Assembly: GCA_030374735.1 (NCBI GenBank)
Contig: JASCIV010000755.1
Coordinates: 1 to 12,841, forward strand
DNA: 12,841 nt
Direction of reading: 5' to 3'
Source: Gracilaria caudata
Lineage: Eukaryota > Rhodophyta > Florideophyceae > Gracilariales > Gracilariaceae
This document shows positions 8,822-12,841 of this stretch, piece after piece. The translations under genes and the position numbers were made by a program. Within the stretch, counting starts at the first letter, position 1, and the number at the start of each line of letters is the position of its first letter. The notes beneath the pieces were generated by a model, which was not told where the DNA came from, did no database searches, and worked only from the letters and a program-made list of their open reading frames with translations.

Positions 8822-10048
8822 CTAAAGTTCGAACTTGGTCTCACTGAGATCCTCGGGAACGATAGGGGCACATTCAAACTTACGTTCCGAGCCCACGCGC
8901 GCCCTTTTGCAGCACGTCTGGAAATTCTGCAGCGCAAGAACATCGTAATCACCAGGGTTGTTGGTACAAACGTTCTGCATTTGTTCCTCGGATTCCAACG
9001 CACAGCTTTTGATTTGGTCAAAGTCTTCGGCCACTTCTGTTGCATTGCCGGTGATGACATATCTGGTCCATCCAGGCGTCACTTCATAAAAGTTCGACTG
9101 CGCACACTCACACTGTGGAATATCTGGGTACATGACGATTTTCTGCTTCAGGAGGGAAGACTACATGACTCTGTAGATGCGTGTGGACGCGCTGGTCTGG
9201 TGTGCACAACTGCATAGTTGTGTAGGTTACACTACACAAGTAGGAATTATTTGATCTTTTGCTTTGAAGGATTGATCGGAATGGATTAGGACATTGATGA
9301 GAGTGAACATACGCAAATGCGTATGTTACGTTATCTGTAGCACAGCTTGTATGCGTACACGCGTAGTGTATTTTCAGTGCATTATATAGGCAGCTGTTGG
9401 GAGTGCAATAGAACTCAACAACTGAAACAATAACAACGAACTACAATACAAGCAAATCTGTTACATCTTTCTCCAGTACGTCCGCGCCCCTCGCGCCTGC
9501 CGTGCTACACCGCTCCTGTTTGTCTTCGCGACCTCAACAGAGCACTCCGAACTACCGCGCACGCGCGCCTGTGGTTCGAAACCCCGGCCAATTGATACAC
9601 ACACCCAAGCAGCGGCCGTGCTCCCTCCAATTTGAGACCACGCCAACTTGGACAAGCAGTTCTGCTTGTCAAACGTGAACGGTTGCGTGAGCTGAGCTTG
9701 TTCTTCGGACAGCACGCTCTTGTTCACGCATCGATCGAGAACAGGCTTCGTTTGACGCGCGAATTCGGTCGCATTCAGACGGTCACACATTCTGATGAGA
9801 CGGTGCTGGTTCTCTCCAATGCATTCGACGGCTGCCTGGCTCCTTCCAACTGTGTCCAGTTCCTTCGGCGGCGCACCTACGAACACGATACTTTTGGGAC
9901 TCAAAGTGTCACATTTGCACAGAAGAGCGTATCGGTTTCGAGAACCGATGCCGAAAATGCGAGTGATTTCAATGAAACATTTCTCGGTGGCCCAGGCGGC
10001 ATGAACGCCGGCGAGCAGCGCGGCAATGAACAGAAGCTGAATGCGCAT
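8822..10048 (-). CDS. Gene CD: secreted two-domain Cys-rich protein in two exons
   Basis: The function is unknown. Exon 1 (about 9605-10048) starts with a signal peptide (MRIQLLFIAALLAGVHAAWA) and encodes domain 1: C24-x19-CKC-x29-C-x11-C-x18-C. Exon 2 (about 8822-9112) encodes domain 2: CEC-x33-C-x11-C-x17-CC-x12-C, ending in a stop. The two domains are alike in cysteine spacing, so they look like an internal duplication. The exons are joined because the broken relative on the plus strand runs from the domain 1 end (SEHQAQ) to domain 2 within about 75 bases. In addition, exon 2 has no start or signal peptide, and the unspliced exon 1 frame ends in an implausible basic tail. Splicing the GTGTGT after Trp148 to the acceptor ATTCCACAG before the CEC codons keeps phase 0. 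It gives C131-x17-CEC, close to the C24-x19-CKC of domain 1. The ATG at 10048 is preferred over one 52 codons upstream because it starts the signal peptide. Sequons are present (NAT and NKS in domain 1, NAT in domain 2). Exact splice sites are inferred; two separate genes remain possible. Confidence 0.65.
9203..9239. repeat. Two overlapping hairpins sharing one arm
   Basis: CACAACT-gcat-AGTTGTG (9205-9222) and TTGTGTAG-gttaca-CTACACAA (9218-9239) are both perfect and share TTGTG, so only one can form at a time. They lie inside the inferred intron of gene CD. Confidence 0.7.
9306..9327. repeat. Palindrome with 10-base arms and a 2-base spacer
   Basis: AACATACGCA (9306-9315) and TGCGTATGTT (9318-9327) are perfect inverted copies separated by AA. 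The palindrome lies in the inferred intron, or in the upstream region of exon 2 if that is a separate gene. Confidence 0.85.
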
Positions 10049-10177
10049 CACGGAGTCCAGTGTTCTGCTTTTGAAGCTGTTGTGTGAGTCGAATGTGCGG
10101 CAGAAGAAGCCTGGCACTCCAAGATTTGGTTGCAATTTACGCCGGAACAAAAGGCTGCATCTCTGGAAGCATGGGCC

Positions 10178-10185
10178 ATATATAT
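10178..10185 (-). promoter_or_regulatory. Candidate TATA box of gene CD
   Basis: ATATATAT about 130 bases upstream of the chosen ATG at 10048 is similar in placement to the boxes of genes A and B. If it is used, the upstream in-frame ATG at 10204 lies outside the transcript, which favours the shorter start. Confidence 0.45.
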
Positions 10186-10718
10186 GTGTATTATGGACGG
10201 GCATGCTTTCGAATCTTCGGGCTCAGTATCAGCATTTTAGGAGTAGGGAACATCGCTGCCCTTCCTTTCTATGCAGAAATACATGGACGAAGAGGCTGCC
10301 CTTGTACGCACCGAATTCCGAGGCGGAGCACAGCTCATTGATTCTCCTCTGAGCTCAGAATTATATTGGACAATGCCTGTGCTCACGTTCGCTTAGCGCC
10401 AAATTCTCGTAACTGTAAACTTACCATCTAACGGTAAATTCTTTTACGCTACCTCCTCTTAACTTTACATCGGGACGCAGAATGTTGACGACGTGTCGCG
10501 GATGATTGCGCTTGGCACCGACATTACTCAGAGGCGTTACAGTCTGCTCCTGTGTCTGCGCGTGTCCTCACGTAATTCACGCATCTGCCGTGTGAGCGCG
10601 TGTCCGCGCGTTTCTTGAGGTGTCATGTGCGTATGCTTTGTGTGTTTAAGTCAGCCAGATTTCCTTTCTCTTCACTGACAATGAGGTTATCACTTTATTT
10701 TACTCTGGATGGGAGTGA
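10186..10718. other. Spacer upstream of gene CD
   Basis: No gene is supported. Open frames over 10041-10352 (+) overlap exon 1 and its promoter antisense and show no domain. A stretch rich in alternating GTG and CGCG steps lies at about 10545-10640. Confidence 0.4.
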
Positions 10719-10961
10719 TTGTCGTTCAAAGGAACGGTTGAAAATGAAATCAATAAACTTGTAGAACTGATGACCGGGCCAAGAGAGTTCGAGCCCGGTC
10801 AAGTTTACTTTTTATACTACTCTACGTTTTACCACTTGGCGCGAAAGCGGCAAAGCGAAACGAGAAACCAAAACAGTAAGAAAGTACCTCCACCAACGCA
10901 CCAGCGAGGTAGTAAATCTTCAATATTCTTTATCGATTTTTGCGCAGAGGCAATTAAATGA
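10719..10961 (+). pseudogene. Unassigned 80-codon coding-like fragment without ATG start
   Basis: The frame opens after a TGA at 10716 and begins at TTG, with no ATG until codon 18. It reads like protein (for example TVENEINKLVELMTGPREFE and VYFLYYSTFYHLARKRQ) and ends in a Lys/Ser/Pro-rich tail. I do not recognise it. It could be the last exon of a gene, or a fragment of an old mobile element. Confidence 0.3.
10771..10801. repeat. Inverted repeat with 9-base GC-rich arms
   Basis: TGACCGGGC (10771-10779) and GCCCGGTCA (10793-10801) surround 13 bases and would form a strong hairpin. It lies within the ORF fragment, in otherwise AT-rich DNA. The TTCGAGCCC in the right half resembles a tRNA T-arm, but no cloverleaf can be drawn around it. 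Confidence 0.75.
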
Positions 10962-11996
10962 ACAGCAGGTGATGTATCACGCTGACAATATCAAGCGTCG
11001 CAGTTGAGTAACATTATTTGAAACAGTAATCAATAACACACATCAGGTTTGATTGCACGAATAACACGTCATTCAATCAAGTAATTCGTCTTTACGCAAT
11101 TACAGCCTTCGTCATCGTTTTGCAGAACAGGTTACTAAACAACTATCACTGCTGTACATTAATAATGTGTTTGTACGCGATTGAAACCTAAATACGCAAA
11201 TATGGAGTGCCATGCAAACGATTAACAACTACAATGTCGGGCAATATTTACGAGAAAATATAGTTTATTGCATCTTAGTCACTACTTTCTCACAAATATA
11301 GGAAAAATATGCAAATTGTCGATATCGTTCTATCTCTACTAGGCACTGGCTAGTTTGATGCCTTTCTGAAAATACAGCATACTACACAGAACATGTATAT
11401 GCGTAACAGTAGTGCATATTCAAAAATGTTCCTGGGGAATAGTATTGTAGGCATTATAATTTCAAACATCGCATTACTTCTGCAAATTCTAATAACTACG
11501 ATTATACAAACAATTTTTCAACATTCGACTTCATACGTACCGGATGCGTAAATTACTTGAAGATTCATTTTGTTTACAATGGTACACTTCGTAATAATAT
11601 AGAGCAAAGCATTTTGCCTGGATCTTATCAATTTTCAGTGTCAACATTTTCTGCGCATTCAAAAATGTACGCAAATTCAATCAGCACGCTTTCAAAACAA
11701 ATGGTTACTGGTTGACAGTGGCCCTGTAAACATGACACGTAATCTATGAAATAAAGGGAAGCAGAACAATATGTAGTTGAGGTCATGTCGCGTAGTATTT
11801 TATTTTGCGCAACAAAACGCCTCAAGTTAATTTTACATACAAATCCGGAACCATTCAGAGTATTGATAGATTAGTTTAGCGCAATACCAAGAGGCCGAGT
11901 AACTACGTAACAGGAGACAAACTTCGTTGAAGGTCAAGTGTAAACGGTCCTGTGGTACGCGCCACAAAAAGACGGGCTTAACGTAAGCCGTGAATT
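10962..11996. other. AT-rich spacer, possible decayed retrotransposon terminal region
   Basis: No coding sequence is supported; the frame at 11628-11825 (-) is featureless. Because the retrotransposon pol ends to the right on the minus strand, its 3' LTR would be expected to begin here near 11995 and run left. I cannot find LTR ends or a second LTR in the window. A motif TACGCAAWT recurs (near 11094, 11193 and 11670, with an inverted form near 11545). A short hairpin GGCTTA-acg-TAAGCC is at 11975-11989. Confidence 0.35.
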
Positions 11997-11997
11997 C

Positions 11998-12015
11998 TTT
12001 ACTCCTTTCCTTTCA
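11998..12015 (-). other. Candidate polypurine tract of the copia element
   Basis: The minus strand reads GAAAGGAAAGGAGTAAA, starting about 17 bases after the pol stop codon. In copia-type elements the plus-strand primer tract normally lies just after pol and next to the 3' LTR. No clear TG-starting LTR follows. Confidence 0.4.
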
Positions 12016-12031
12016 ATTCACACAATAATCG

Positions 12032-12841
12032 CTAAACTTTCCAGGAGCGAATAAGGCCCTGCTCTGTATCATGAACGCACTTATTACAGGGAATAATGTT
12101 TTCAGACACAAAGTTCTTAACAAGCTTTGTAAAAATATCTGACATGTTATTTTTCGAACGAATAAAGCCTACATCAGTCATCTCACCACAGTCATAACAT
12201 TTTCGGAGAGCATAAATATCAATCAAAAGTTGCTTATGAGCGGTCTCAGATGATTTGGTGATTACATCGAACAGACTCTTAGTATCAGTAAACATCCTAA
12301 TAGGAATATTCTTCCCTAATATTTTCTCTAAGTCGTGCTTGATAGTAAACGCAAAATCAAAAGCATCAGCAAATGCGCAGACTTCACCGCCGAGAACAGA
12401 ACGTACAACAAGTCGGCTTTTGTAGCTCTTGAATATCAGGACCTTGCAGTTGTCACGACCGTCAGCGAGAAGTGCAATATACCCAAAATAAGATGCAGCG
12501 TCATCGTTGCTAGCAAATGAGGAACCGCTACAGACAAAGAGATGAAGCGAGTCTAAATCAAGCTTGACAAACTTCAGGGATATATCTTCTTTCCTATGTA
12601 ACTCCCTTATTGTAGTGCAAAGTACTCCCATATTATGCAGTGGGTTTTGCGCACAATATTGTGCTTGAGTCGCACGTGTGAGAGGAATTTTAGTTCTTAA
12701 TTTTGGGAATGGTTTTGGAATGGGTGTACCTCTTTTGGCGATTTTAGAAGTGCCAAAGTGGGCTATACTGTAGTGCAAACTCGCTCGAGTGCCCTAGCGA
12801 GGATGTCACTCATAATACCCGTGTCGGGGATGACCTGAGGA
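12032..12841 (-). mobile_element. Ty1/copia-type retrotransposon remnant: C-terminal pol with RNase H
   Basis: The minus-strand open frame (12032-12778, 248 codons, no ATG) ends in an RNase H domain at about residues 78-220, in the position typical of copia elements where RNase H is last in pol. Family-typical landmarks are Glu132 (GGEVCAFADAF, for the usual EAEY-type motif), Asp165 (FTDTKSLFDVI) and Asp214 (RSKNNMSDIFTKL). The first catalytic Asp is replaced by Gly85 in VCSGSSFAS, where SDASFA-like sequence is usual. Residues 1-70 do not show clear reverse transcriptase motifs. Upstream of 12778 this frame has stops, while an adjacent frame reads PDTGIMSDILARALERVCTT, so a frameshift is likely. 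The element is cut by the window edge and is probably inactive. Confidence 0.75.

Larger units (their letters stand above)
9113..9604 (-). other. Inferred intron (or insertion) of gene CD, about 492 bases
   Basis: The donor is GTGTGT at 9604 or GTATCA at 9598; acceptors are CAG ending at 9113 or CAG ending at 9143. All are phase 0. The right part, next to exon 1, is GC-rich and stays open in the exon 1 frame to 9461. The rest is AT-richer, has many stops and contains the palindromes listed separately. A TATATAAT-like site (minus strand, 9381-9388) is the main support for a separate downstream gene, but it lies about 250 bases from the only ATG of that frame. Confidence 0.5.

Noticed and set aside
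9573..9583. GGTTCGAAACC matches a tRNA B box (plus strand), with GAGCACTCCG upstream
   Set aside because: No acceptor stem, anticodon stem or proper D loop can be drawn, and the T stem has a mismatch; it lies in the inferred intron of gene CD.
9632..10087. 151-codon plus-strand open frame
   Set aside because: Antisense to exon 1 of gene CD; no features of its own.
10046..10204. Upstream in-frame ATG extending gene CD by 52 residues
   Set aside because: The extension would bury the signal peptide and would start upstream of the candidate TATA box.
12651..12664. 14-base palindrome GCACAATATTGTGC
   Set aside because: Lies within decayed pol sequence, with no second copy or regulatory context seen.
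1..12841. CRISPR array, prophage or bacterial defence island
   Set aside because: No regularly spaced repeats, no operon structure or ribosome binding sites; gene style, TATA boxes and copia sequence are eukaryotic.

Overview
The window looks like nuclear DNA of a eukaryote with compact, mostly uninterrupted genes. It has long intronless ORFs starting with signal peptides, TATA boxes about 110 bases upstream of the start codons, at least one plausible GT-AG intron, a Ty1/copia-type retrotransposon remnant and long AT-rich spacers. An intron-poor alga with many copia elements, such as a florideophyte red alga of the Chondrus type, would fit. That placement is inference from style, not from a marker gene. 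No rRNA, tRNA, CRISPR array or bacterial operon is visible.

Layout. Positions 1-955 (+) hold a decayed protein gene, broken by at least four stops and two frame changes, that I do not recognise. 956-2475 is mostly AT-rich spacer. 2476-4599 (-) is gene A, an intact 707-residue protein with a signal peptide, two cysteine-rich modules and three predicted membrane segments. 5160-5930 (+) is a broken copy of a two-domain secreted-protein gene, lying between A and B in the opposite orientation. 6262-7302 (-) is gene B, an intact 346-residue secreted protein with three copies of the same ten-cysteine module found in A. 8822-10048 (-) is gene CD, best read as one secreted two-domain protein in two exons split by an intron of about 490 bases. 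10719-10961 (+) is an unassigned ORF fragment. 12032 to the right edge (-) is the end of a copia-type pol with a damaged RNase H domain, followed by a candidate polypurine tract near 12000.

How it hangs together. A, B and CD share a strand and all encode disulphide-rich proteins entering the secretory pathway. A and B share a cysteine module, one membrane-anchored and one free. CD and the broken copy at 5160-5930 form a second family. The region therefore reads as a small cluster of lineage-specific cell-surface or cell-wall proteins shaped by local duplication and flanked by decayed repeats. The functions are unknown. The most informative points are the ten-cysteine module, the two-domain family recovered by joining two separated reading frames, and its intronless decayed copy.
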